A stretch of DNA of 41,626 bases from Shewanella sp. UCD-KL21 (GTDB lineage Bacteria > Pseudomonadota > Gammaproteobacteria > Enterobacterales > Shewanellaceae). A program made the position numbers and the translations under genes. Position 1 is the first letter of the stretch, and each line of letters opens with the position of its first letter. The notes under the pieces were generated by a model. The model did no database searches and was not told the DNA's origin. It was given only the letters and a program-made list of their open reading frames with translations. Below, one piece after another: positions 1-8,400 of the stretch. Where the stretch lies: positions 1-41,626 of the forward strand of contig NZ_MPHK01000030.1 in assembly GCF_001957135.1 (NCBI RefSeq), read 5' to 3'.

Positions 1-294
1 GATAAGAACATGAACTTTCTTTGCACTGCTGCATCATTTACGGTGGCCATTAGATCACGTGGTTTCGTCGTCTTGTGCCAACTCACCTCTAGCCTACGCC
101 TCATATGATGTTCTTGTTCATCAGCTCGCAAATTTGCTAGCGGCTTCCTCTGGACAAAACCTCGCGGATAAGCCCTTGCCATTCGCTAGTAGTTAACGTT
201 TAATAACAGTATGTTATTCTCTTTAAGAAAGAGTAACGGTGACCTTCCTACAGAGGACTTTCACCTCATTAGTTCATGCCCATGCTGGGCGTAC
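1..294 (-). mobile_element. Group II intron, 5' end (class IIC-attC type), partial
   Basis: Read on the minus strand from 294 downward, the sequence begins GTACGCCCAGCATGGGC and soon has AATGAGGTGAAAGTCC. The GGTGAAAGTCC block is a hallmark of domain I of bacterial group II introns, and the start resembles the usual GTGCG 5' end. The exon just before it on the same strand ends in TTGT inside an attC site, which is the insertion point known for class IIC-attC introns. The orientation opposite to the cassette genes is also typical. Only the first ~294 nt are here, so the reverse-transcriptase/maturase gene and the catalytic domain V must lie beyond the window's left edge. The family match is from memory of the consensus; the junction is seen directly. 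Confidence 0.72.
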
Positions 295-389
295 ACAAGT
301 TGCTTAAACGGACAAAAAACAGCTGGCTTTTGCTCGTTCCTCGCTAATTTTAGCCAGCTATTTTATTGCCGCTTAGCAAAGCGTTAGGT
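295..389 (+). other. Integron attC recombination site 1 (interrupted by intron)
   Basis: This is an imperfect dyad: AAAAAACAGCTGGCT on the left pairs with TAGCCAGCTATTTTATTG on the right, and it ends in the core site GTTAGGT at 383-389 (consensus GTTRRRY). The left inverse core is not present because the group II intron occupies that end. The right core begins the first cassette. Confidence 0.75.
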
Positions 390-396
390 AACACAA

Positions 397-732
397 ATGG
401 ATTTGCAGAATTACGACAGGTTGAAACTAAAATACAAATTGTACTTTGCTATTATTACGCTTTCAGCATTTGCTCTTTCGCTTTATCCGACTTGGTATAT
501 TATTTCTGAAGTCGCCTCTTTTATAAATTTTGATATAGATGCGCCTGTAAGAAAGCAAGATAATCACTTGGTCTTTTTGGCTGGTAGCTTCATTTTATTT
601 GTAGTTAACTTGGTTATTGTTAGCATTGTTTTAACGTATATTATTTGTAAATTTAAAAAGTGGTCTAAACAACAAGCAATAGATTACTTTTTTCACTATA
701 AGAACCTACCAATGCATTGGCTTAAGCGGTAA
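397..732 (+). CDS. Integron cassette protein, small two-TM membrane protein
   Basis: This 111-aa protein of unknown function is carried as an integron gene cassette. It shows two hydrophobic segments, roughly residues 14-38 and 58-85, separated by a short polar loop, followed by a basic tail (KFKKWSKQQ), so it is probably an inner-membrane protein. The cassette limits are clear: it starts at GTTAGGTAACAC (383) and ends at the exact complement GTGTTACCTAAC (734-745). The start codon lies only 14 nt after the core site, and as in many cassettes there is little room for a promoter or a strong ribosome binding site. Expression would depend on upstream transcription, which the intron may block. 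No family was recognised. Confidence 0.65.
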   Translation: MDLQNYDRLKLKYKLYFAIITLSAFALSLYPTWYIISEVASFINFDIDAPVRKQDNHLVFLAGSFILFVVNLVIVSIVLTYIICKFKKWSKQQAIDYFFHYKNLPMHWLKR

Positions 733-738
733 AGTGTT

Positions 739-836
739 ACCTAACAAGCTAATAAATAAGGACAAAAAACAGTTGGCTGTTTTCGTTCCTCAACATTTTA
801 GCCAACAATTTTTTGCCCATTATTAGGGCGTTAGCA
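739..836 (+). other. Integron attC recombination site 2 (complete)
   Basis: The inverse core ACCTAAC (739-745) and the core GTTAGCA (830-836) flank a ~98-nt imperfect palindrome with long arms: AAAAAACAGTTGGCT against AGCCAACAATTTTTT. The length and arm sequence closely resemble attC1, as expected for a Shewanella- or Vibrio-like chromosomal integron. The inverse core is complementary to the core at the start of its own cassette, which is diagnostic. Confidence 0.85.
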
Positions 837-853
837 GCCAGTGAGAATTTAAT

Positions 854-1174
854 ATGTCATCTGTTCCTGAGAAAGATTGGAAATTGTTTCGTAAGCTACA
901 AGTCGAATTAACAGCCAATGCTTGCGAGTTGGTATTTAAGCAAGTTGATAATATAGCCAATCATCGAGTTGGCAAAGAGCATCAATCATATTTAGATTTG
1001 TATCGTTTGATCGAAGTTGAAGATTCCAAAATAGCTGAAATGTTTAACAACCCAACTCGAAACAATGTGTTGTTGAAAATTGTTGCTTTAAAAAATCATG
1101 GTGTTTTGAGTGATGAACAGCTTCACCTGTTCAGTGAAGAAACGCAAGAATTTGTGAGTCGTATGCTCAGCTAG
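854..1174 (+). CDS. Integron cassette hypothetical protein
   Basis: This 106-aa soluble, mostly helical and charged protein has no signal peptide or membrane segment, and I do not recognise its family. It lies in the second cassette, which starts with GTTAGCAG (830) and ends with the complementary CTGCTAAC (1182-1189). The ATG is 24 nt inside the cassette, behind a weak AGTGAG ribosome binding site. The only visible context for its role is that it is mobile cassette cargo; such proteins are often toxin-antitoxin, phage-defence or binding proteins, but nothing here points to one of these. Confidence 0.65.
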   Translation: MSSVPEKDWKLFRKLQVELTANACELVFKQVDNIANHRVGKEHQSYLDLYRLIEVEDSKIAEMFNNPTRNNVLLKIVALKNHGVLSDEQLHLFSEETQEFVSRMLS

Positions 1175-1182
1175 GGTTGAAC

Positions 1183-1230
1183 TGCTAACAGATAAGGATA
1201 GGCCGCGCGTAGCCGCGTCCTTATCCCAAG
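1183..1230 (+). other. Truncated integron attC site 3
   Basis: The inverse core TGCTAAC (1183-1189) is followed by a short hairpin with arms GATAAGGA and TCCTTATC (1191-1225). No GTTRRRY core follows; the sequence ends in CAAG and changes into the end of the IS91 element. The site has lost its recombining half and should be inactive. Confidence 0.6.
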
Positions 1231-1286
1231 TGTACTCCCTATTTTGGATCATAAGCCCGAGTGATACCTTTATAGTGTAAATATCG

Positions 1287-1302
1287 GCGTAAGAGCTTAC
1301 GC
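1287..1302. other. Perfect palindrome near IS91 end (oriIS-like hairpin)
   Basis: GCGTAAGAGCTTACGC is a perfect 16-bp palindrome, 56 nt inside the inferred IS91 terminus and followed on the plus strand by TTTTT. Rolling-circle IS91 elements carry a subterminal dyad at oriIS that the transposase recognises, and this is the best candidate. It could also act as a short intrinsic terminator for transcription from the cassettes. Confidence 0.45.
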
Positions 1303-1458
1303 TTTTTAGGTGTGTGCTGAGCAGTAACATTTTTCACTAGCCGCATCTATCCCCTAGCATCGCCAGCTGATTTCGTTACCTATAAATATCAATACCTTAG
1401 CACCTCCTTATACTTTTCTTGTTCCGCATCTTAAGTGTTAACTTTTTAATCCTTGCGC

Positions 1459-2571
1459 TTAAACAGTGGCGTTAGGTGCCGTTGGTTTTTGCCTAATAAA
1501 GTTTGTCAGTCGCGCATGCTTATTTCTGTGTACTCCCATAAATATCATCGGTTGTCGACAGCATGGGCAAGGTCGTATCGCTTGAGTTTTTGTGGTGTTT
1601 TCGAGCGGCGTTAACACCGTCCCTGCAACGGCTAGCATCAAGCGTATTCGTTGCCGTAGCTTGGCTGCACTTCCTCTCAACAAACCATAATCTCTGACTC
1701 GTCTTAATCCTTTAGGTAGTACGTGCTGCAGGACTAGCCAGAGAAATTTTGTAACTGGTAAGGTGCGGATCTCAGTGGTGTTGGTCTGGCTATTTTGATA
1801 CTCAAAGCTGACTTGTCCATTGATATCACTAATGATATTTTTATCAGGCAGTACGCCACGATAAAGATAGCGAGATAAGTACTTGAGCGCAGGCAGCCCT
1901 TTGCCCACATGCTGGCAGTCTACAACCCACTTTTTTGGGATAGCGGTTGGTAGCTTGATGTTGAGTTTATCTGTCAGTTGCGCTAGCAATCGTGCTCGCC
2001 AGACTTTGGCCAGGTTAAAGGCGTTGAACAGGTATTTACCCTTGTTCTTTTGCCACTGTTTTTTATGTTTATCGAAACTGCCTGCCGGAATGATGAAGTG
2101 AATGTGCGGGTGAAAGTCACGCCTTCGGTTGTGGGTATGCAGTACGCCCGTAAACCCCATTTCACCGCCCAGTTGTTTGGCGTTTTTAGCAAAGTCTTTT
2201 AGCACGCTTGCTGCCACCGAGAACATGGCTTGATACATCAACTCTGGTTGATGTTTAGTGATGCCTCGTAGTTCATAAGGCAAGGTGAACGTCACCATGT
2301 AATACTTTACAGGCAGGAGTTTAGCTTGCTGTTTGTTGAGCCAATCTTCAGTGGTGTTGTGCTGGCATTGTGGGCAACTGCGATGACCACATGACAGCGG
2401 GAAATCAGCAGTATGAGCGCAACCCTGACATGCCCATTGGCTGGTTCGCTCAGTGTTGCTGCGACAATTTAACATGGCGAAAATAGCTTGGCGCATGGAA
2501 GATGTAATGTGACCATCATAAGCTTGATTAAAGGTATCAAGGTGGTCGCGCAAAAGCTCGATGAACGTCAT
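1459..2571 (-). CDS. tnpA: IS91-family HUH transposase
   Basis: This 370-aa rolling-circle transposase nicks single-stranded DNA through a catalytic tyrosine and a metal held by an HUH motif. The N-terminus has the IS91 zinc-binding domain with the cysteine pairs CQGC and CPQC (residues ~49-70). The HUH motif HPHIHF follows at about 152-158, and the tyrosines in KYLSRYLYRG (~230-239) are spaced as in the Y2-type members. A further CPCC pair lies near the C-terminus. Length and domain order match complete family members, so the enzyme may be active. Its ATG overlaps the stop of the upstream recombinase remnant by four bases, implying past translational coupling. Confidence 0.9.
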   Translation of the reverse strand: MTFIELLRDHLDTFNQAYDGHITSSMRQAIFAMLNCRSNTERTSQWACQGCAHTADFPLSCGHRSCPQCQHNTTEDWLNKQQAKLLPVKYYMVTFTLPYELRGITKHQPELMYQAMFSVAASVLKDFAKNAKQLGGEMGFTGVLHTHNRRRDFHPHIHFIIPAGSFDKHKKQWQKNKGKYLFNAFNLAKVWRARLLAQLTDKLNIKLPTAIPKKWVVDCQHVGKGLPALKYLSRYLYRGVLPDKNIISDINGQVSFEYQNSQTNTTEIRTLPVTKFLWLVLQHVLPKGLRRVRDYGLLRGSAAKLRQRIRLMLAVAGTVLTPLENTTKTQAIRPCPCCRQPMIFMGVHRNKHARLTNFIRQKPTAPNATV

Positions 2572-3320
2572 AGGTCACACTCCCACTTGAGTACCAAATT
2601 ATCAGTAAGCTGGTTAACGGATAGAGCCGTATTTTTTCGCGTGATAGTGGTGAGGCGGGTATAACGGGCGGTGGTGTTTAGGCTGTTGTGGCCGAGCAGA
2701 CTTTGCACTGAGCGCAAATCTAACCCTTGCTCTAACAGATGAGTGGCGTAGCTGTGGCGCAGGTTATGTGGGCTAATGGACTTGTGAATATTGCACTCAC
2801 GGATAACCCGTTTTAGCGCTTTTTCCTTTTGATTTTAAAGTAAGTTCCACCTTTATCTATCAATGAGTCTGGCTGGCTACCTTTACCGCCTTTAGCGTTA
2901 CGAATGTGCACTTGCATCATCTGTGAATCGATATCGCCAACCTGTAATGAAATGGCTTCACCAAGACGTAATCCCATACTGTATAAGGTGAGAAAACACA
3001 CTTGATATCGCAGCTATGGGTAAGGCTAATGACGATAGAGACTCAGCAGGCGTGAGAATGTCGGGCAGTCTATGGACTTGCGGTGGCTTAACAATATTAA
3101 GCTACTTCCATTGCTGGTTAAGGACGTGACGATAGACTTATTTACAAGTGAATGTGTAACCCATTACGGTCGAGTTTCACGGTGCTCCATGAATGTGACT
3201 TAATCAAGCTGGCAAAGTAGCGCTTTTAGTCATCGGTAGAAAGGTTATCAGGACATGCATCGAAATAAGCACTAATGCGCCTGACAGCGCGGCTTCGTTC
3301 AACAAGAGCATTAATGATAA
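2569..3320 (-). pseudogene. Tyrosine recombinase (XerC-like) of the IS91 element, decayed
   Basis: Read in pieces on the minus strand: VRRISAYFDACPDNL (~3290-3245), then a stop, KRYFASLIKSHSWSTVKLDRNGL, a deletion, RHVLNQQW, another stop, NIVKPPQVHRLPDILTPAE, a frameshift, and LTLYSMGLRLGEAISLQVGD with the catalytic Arg. A missing stretch is replaced by ~60 nt of unrelated sequence (about 2815-2875). The C-terminus RVIRECN...SPHNLRHSYATHLL...LLGHNSLNTTARYTRL (2811-2569) carries the His-x-x-Arg, His and Tyr residues. The gene therefore has at least two stops and three frame or length lesions and cannot make a working enzyme. Its stop codon overlaps the tnpA start. Confidence 0.8.
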
Positions 3321-4032
3321 ATCACAATCAATACGAATTATCGTACAGCTTATAATCTGCATATTAGTTCTGATCTGTAATCTCATCACATCATCTATTG
3401 GTAATATCTGCATGACAATTGGTAATAACAATTCTTGTAAGTTGGTAATGCATCAAGGTCGCTGACTAACTTTGTTCTGTTATTTAGTAATGTTGTCATA
3501 TCCATTGGTAGTGAATATAAAAACTATTCAACAATAATAGCTCGGTTTTTCTGTAAGCTATTGTTTATTTTGTTTCTTTTTATTATTTAAAAAATGTGTC
3601 AAGCCAATACGATAGCTTTTTTTACGCCCTAGTTACTACCAATTTTAGTTTTTGGTAATGCTTGCGGCGCTATTTTGGTTGACAATGATATATTGTGGTG
3701 GTTATATTTTGTTTAACACAAAGTTACAGCTGTAAATGAATTGTTAAGTGCGCGGCTGTGTTGGGTAAGTTATGTATGATTCTATGCGTAGCAATTAATC
3801 ATAGCTCTTTGATCATATACAACAAAGAGTTCTGCTTCTTTTTACAACGAAATTAGATAATTTTTGGTGTTAATAAGAAGCAAAGTCTTACCTATTTTTA
3901 TTACGTTTTTCAGGGTTGGCTAAGTTCATATGAAGGTGCGCCACTGTATGTTGCGTATATAGGTATTCTAAATAAGCTTTGAAAATAGTTAAGCCGAACA
4001 TTACACGAACATATTCAACAAAGAGATCGTGA
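3321..4032. other. Non-coding AT-rich stretch upstream of the alginate lyase
   Basis: No convincing gene is seen in about 710 nt. It holds six copies of an 8-bp motif TTGGTAAT/TTGGTAGT (see the separate entry) and AT-rich sequence likely to contain the lyase promoter. There is an AAAGAGAT ribosome binding sequence at the very end. Confidence 0.5.
3398..3659. promoter_or_regulatory. Cluster of TTGGTAAT motifs (possible operator half-sites)
   Basis: TTGGTAAT occurs at 3398, 3419, 3442 and 3652. TTGGTAGT occurs at 3505 and ACTACCAA (the reverse form) at 3635. The first three are spaced 21 and 23 nt apart, close to two helical turns. TTGGT/ACCAA half-sites are used by GntR-type uronate regulators (ExuR/UxuR), which would suit an alginate gene, but here the halves are mostly in direct rather than inverted order. 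The function is inferred. Confidence 0.3.
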
Positions 4033-5079
4033 ATGATAAAGGATTTCAATATCAACACATATGAATTTTACCGACATTTTCAAAAGAAAATGTGTGACGT
4101 TTACGCTGTGCTATTTTTTGCTTTAGCAGTTTTTAGCGCATCACTCAATGCTCAGGAAATTGAGGCAAATACGCTTATTCCTAAGTCACACACTAGCCTT
4201 GCTGAAGGTGTTTTACTGGGGGATTTGTCAAAACTCGATCCGCTTAAAAAGCCAGGTGAAAATTTTGACTTACTCGATTGGTCGTTAACGTTGCCAACCG
4301 ATCTCAACGAAGATAAAAAAGCTGATACCGTCTATGAGAAATCATTAGATAAAGGCTTTAACTTAAGGCCATTTTTTTATACAGCAGATGATGGTGGCTT
4401 GGTATTCGCTTGCCCAAACGTAGGTGCCAAGACCTCAAAAAATACAAAATATGCGAGAACCGAACTACGTGAAATGCTTCGTAGAGGTAATGTTCGAATT
4501 AAAACTCGTGGCCTGACTAAAAATAACTGGGTTTTCAGCAATTCGCATGGTTCGGCGAAAGCTAAGTCTGGGGGGGTTGAAGGTAGTTTGGAAGGGACTT
4601 TGGCAATAAACCGAGTATCTACCACAGGTGATAAAAAAAAGGTTGGACGCGTGGTCATCGGGCAAATTCACGCCACTGATGACGAACCTATTCGTTTATA
4701 TTACCGAAAATTACCAGCCAACTCGAAAGGGGCTATTTATTTTGCCCATGAAATAAATGATGGTGATGACATTTGGATAAATATGATTGGCTCACGTTCG
4801 CATACTTTGTCAGACCCTGATGACGGAATCGCCTTAAACGAAAAATTCTCTTATAAAATTTCCGTCGAAGATGAAGTGTTGTTCGTCACTATAATCAGGG
4901 AAGGTAAGCCTAATATTACTAAGTACTACGATATGAAAGATAGTGGTTATAGTGCTAGTAACCAGTATATGTACTTTAAAGCGGGTGTTTATAATCAAAA
5001 CAATGAGGGCGCTGATGGTGATTATGTGCAAGCCACTTTCTATCATATCCAAAACATGCATAAAGGGTATAAATTTTAG
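4033..5079 (+). CDS. Secreted polysaccharide lyase family 7 (alginate lyase)
   Basis: This 348-aa enzyme is expected to cleave alginate by beta-elimination, outside the cytoplasm. The three PL7 signature blocks are present: RTELREM at about residue 142, QIHA at about 210 and YFKAGVYNQ near 314. They hold the Arg, Gln-x-His and Tyr catalytic residues of the family. A hydrophobic signal segment (VLFFALAVFSASLNAQ) follows a longer-than-usual N-terminus. The chosen ATG has AAAGAGAT just upstream, but the ATG at 4090 would give a more typical signal peptide. The only domain is the jelly-roll lyase; no carbohydrate-binding module is seen. The TonB receptor downstream on the same strand could import its products. 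G/M specificity cannot be read from the sequence. Confidence 0.9.
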   Translation: MIKDFNINTYEFYRHFQKKMCDVYAVLFFALAVFSASLNAQEIEANTLIPKSHTSLAEGVLLGDLSKLDPLKKPGENFDLLDWSLTLPTDLNEDKKADTVYEKSLDKGFNLRPFFYTADDGGLVFACPNVGAKTSKNTKYARTELREMLRRGNVRIKTRGLTKNNWVFSNSHGSAKAKSGGVEGSLEGTLAINRVSTTGDKKKVGRVVIGQIHATDDEPIRLYYRKLPANSKGAIYFAHEINDGDDIWINMIGSRSHTLSDPDDGIALNEKFSYKISVEDEVLFVTIIREGKPNITKYYDMKDSGYSASNQYMYFKAGVYNQNNEGADGDYVQATFYHIQNMHKGYKF

Positions 5080-5206
5080 CGCGGTCAACACATCAATTTA
5101 AAATTCGTAACTCGTAACTATAATTATTGGTTATATTTTTATTTAAATTAATAGGTTAAAAGTTTTGTTTGGGTTTTGTCTATTGAAATTAATATAACTC
5201 TATTTT

Positions 5207-5400
5207 AAATATAAGAATTTAATGGCAGTAACCTGCTTGCAATAATAAGTATAAGAATTTAATGGCGGTAACTGCAATAGTAAATATAAGAATTTAATGG
5301 CAGTCACTTGCTTGCAATAATAAATATAAGAATCTAATGGCAGTAACCTGCTTGCAATAATAAATATACCAATAAATGGCATTAACATGCTTATTAAAAT
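5207..5400 (+). repeat. Five ~40-bp tandem repeats in the leader of the TonB receptor gene
   Basis: The units are 5207-5246, 5247-5281 (5 nt shorter), 5282-5321, 5322-5361 and a degenerate one at 5362-5400. Each begins AAATATAAGAATTTAATGG and contains a small dyad GCAG-TAAC-CTGC followed by TTGCAATAAT. The last unit runs to within 20 nt of the ATG, just before the AAGGGGAA ribosome binding site, so the array is in the promoter or 5' untranslated leader. Possible roles are repeated operator sites or a folded mRNA leader. Confidence 0.85.
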
Positions 5401-5418
5401 ACTAAGGGGAAGTACGGT

Positions 5419-8400
5419 ATGTCGACGAAACTAAGTAAAAAAACAAAACCCATCCATAAAATAGGGAAGTTCAAGCTTTCACCTATAGCAAAATGGATGA
5501 AGCTTGCTGCATTCACTTCTGTAACCAGTTCTTTTGCATTTTCAGCAATAGCACAAGAAGCCGAAACTGAAAATCTAGAGAAAGTTGATAATGATATAGA
5601 AGTTGTTGAAGTTATTGGTACACGTAGAACAATTCAAGATCAAATTGCAATAAAGCGAGAATCTACCACTGTTGTTGACGGTTTATCTGCTTCAGATATT
5701 GGCGATTTACCTGCACTTTCAATTGGTGAGGCGCTAGAAACATTAACGGGTGCATCATCTCACCGTGAAAATGGTGGTGCTACTGAGATCAGTATTCGTG
5801 GTTTAGGCCCATTCTTAAGTGCCACTAACATCAATGGCCGTGAAGCGACCAATGGTAGTGGTGACCGTTCAGTTAACTTTTCTCAGTTCCCATCAGAGTT
5901 GATGCAGAAAGTAGCTATTTATAAAACACAAGACGCTTCCATGATTGAAGGTGGGGTTGCCGGTGTTATTACCCTGGAGACACTTAAGCCTTTAGATTTT
6001 GGCAAGCAACGTTTTCAGGCTGAAGTAAAAGGTAACTACAACCCAGACCAAGCAAACGTTGACAATTCACTTCAAGATGATTTGGGCTACCGTGGAACAC
6101 TAAGTTATGTTGATCAATTTGAGTTTGATAACGGTCAAGCATTTGGTTTGAGTGTCGGTTTTCAACGTCAAGATATTAGTCAGCCAGAAGCTGAATATAG
6201 AAGCTCAAGCCCAACGGGTTCATCTTTGTGGGCATGTTTGAATGATCCAACCGATACTTCTACCGGTTTTTTCCGTGATACAGCTGGAGATTGTGAAGAT
6301 CCAGGTAACCAAGGTTATAATAATGCTATTGATCCAGAAACAGGTCTTGCAGTAGATGATGGCAGAGAATACGCATGGACTGGCTCAAGCCGAAGCTTCC
6401 GTCAAAATGAAACATCCGATGAAAGAGACGCTTTATTCTTTGCTCTACAATACCAACCCTCAAATAAATGGGATATCAATTTTGACGCGCAAATTTCAGA
6501 TCGTACCCAAGCAGAAGCGCGTCATGATTTAATTTTCTTACAAAAGCGCGTTACACCGGGTGTAACGGGACAAAATCTGATCACCAACGATGTTGGCGGT
6601 ATTCTACATTGGGAAGGTGAAGAACGCATCGAGTCTGCGGGCGAGCAATTTTCGCGTGAAGAAAACTATCGTGGATATGGCTTGAACGTTGAACATTTTT
6701 TCTCTGATGATCTAAAGATTAGTGTTGACCTTGGCTATTCTAAAACCAGCCGTGAAGAACTACAAATAACAAACCGAGGAAGAACGAGCTCTCGTCCTTT
6801 CTTATCTTGGGATTTAGGTGAATATATTCCTCATTTCACAGTGACTGATTTTGATGTGACTGATATTTCCAATTTTACAGATAGCCTTCGTACTCGTATC
6901 GACAGAGAAAATGTCCGCGACAACGAAATTATGGGTGCACGCCTTGATATTGATTATATTCTAGACGGTGATTTTTTTAGTAGCGTTCAAGCTGGCGTTC
7001 GCGTTTCTGAGCTAACATTTGTTCAATTTGGTGGCACGAACGGTAATGGCTCAAGAACTACATATAATTTAGATGAATCTGCAACATCGGCCATCGATGT
7101 ACTTGAAGGTTGCCAAATAGCCTTCCCTGAGACTGATTTTTTATCCAGTGTTTCTGACGGTGATATTATCACCCATGTTGACAGTTCAGGTAATGTTGTA
7201 GAAAGCGGTACAGGCGCTTCGTGGGCAACTTACAATAACGAGTGTTTCTCTCAAGCAGTAGCAGCATCACAAGGCGGCGAATTCGCATACCCAGAGGTTA
7301 CATACGAGAATGCGGGTACTATTGACGTAACAGAACAAACTACCTCTGCTTACGCCATGCTTAATTACGACACTGAAATGTTTGGTAAATATATTCGTGG
7401 TAACTTTGGTGTTCGTGTAGTGGATACTGACGTTACCTCTATTGGCTTTAGAGAAGGCTTCGACGTTGTCACTGATCCGGCGACAGGTATTGTCGAATTG
7501 GTACCAAACGGAAGTATTGAAAAGATTGTTGGTGGTGGTGATTACACTGAAGTACTACCAAGCTTTAACTTAGTCGTTGATTATGATGACAATATTCTCC
7601 TAAGGGCCGGTATTTACCGAGGTATGTCACGTGCAGATCCATCAGATCTAAGTTATAGCCGCACATTCGTAACCGATGACTCGGATGACCCTGAATCAGT
7701 TGAAGACTTGTTGGTTGGTGTTAATGGTTCAGGTAACCCTGATCTTCAACCATTAATGTCATGGAACTATGACGCTGCTGTTGAATGGTATCCAAGCGAT
7801 GACTCTATGGTAGCGCTAGGTGTTTACTATAAGCAATTCAATGGCGGTTACCAACAGCAAACACAGTTAGAGAATTTTATCGTTGACGGTGTGGAAGTTT
7901 CTTTACCTATTACTAATTCAGTCACTACTGACGACAAAAGTGACCTTTATGGTTTTGAAGCGACATTCTCGTATCGTTGGGATTTGGGCGTTGGTGTGAA
8001 GCTTGGTTATAACTATGCAGATACAAGCTATGAGTTTGAAGACAGTAACTACGGTAATACCTTTACTACTGGTTTAGATGGTGTTGTTACTCAGGAAACC
8101 GTAGGTATTGTTCCTCCTGCTTCAGTACCTGGATTTTCTGAGCATGTATTCAATGGACAGATTTACTACCAAATAGGCGGTTTTGATACTGCGCTTATCT
8201 ACAAGTATCGTAGTGAATACTTCCAACCATATACTTCTAATGGCACAAGACTGCGTTATGTTGATGAGGCAGGTATTTGGGAAGCTCGTGCTGCTTACAA
8301 AATCAATCAACACATTCGTATTAAAGTTTCAGCAATTAACTTGTTCAGTGAGCCTCGCAGTGATGACTTCTATACCCAAGGTAACTTGGGTCAAGTAAGT

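Larger units (their letters stand above)
1231..3320 (-). mobile_element. IS91-family element with accessory tyrosine recombinase
   Basis: The element contains an intact HUH transposase (1459-2571) and, upstream on the same strand, a decayed tyrosine recombinase overlapping it by an ATGA. This int-tnpA order is known in a subgroup of IS91 elements. The end beyond the transposase stop abuts CAAG at 1227-1230, which reads CTTG on the element's strand. IS91-like elements insert next to GTTC or CTTG at their oriIS end, so 1231 is probably the exact terminus. The other end (~3320 or further) is not defined by any repeat and is taken from where recombinase similarity runs out. IS91 elements have no terminal inverted repeats of the usual kind and make no target duplication, so none is expected. 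Confidence 0.65.

Noticed and set aside
1470..1480. GCGTTAGGT resembling an integron core site
   Set aside because: It lies within the transposase coding end and has no paired inverse core or palindrome; chance match.
3204..3431. 75-aa minus-strand frame
   Set aside because: It is out of frame with the recombinase remnant that explains 3204-3320; no coding signs of its own.
5200..5388. Minus-strand frame with repeated YYCKQVTAIKFLYL
   Set aside because: It arises from the 40-bp leader repeat; there is no ribosome binding site and the true signal is the DNA repeat.
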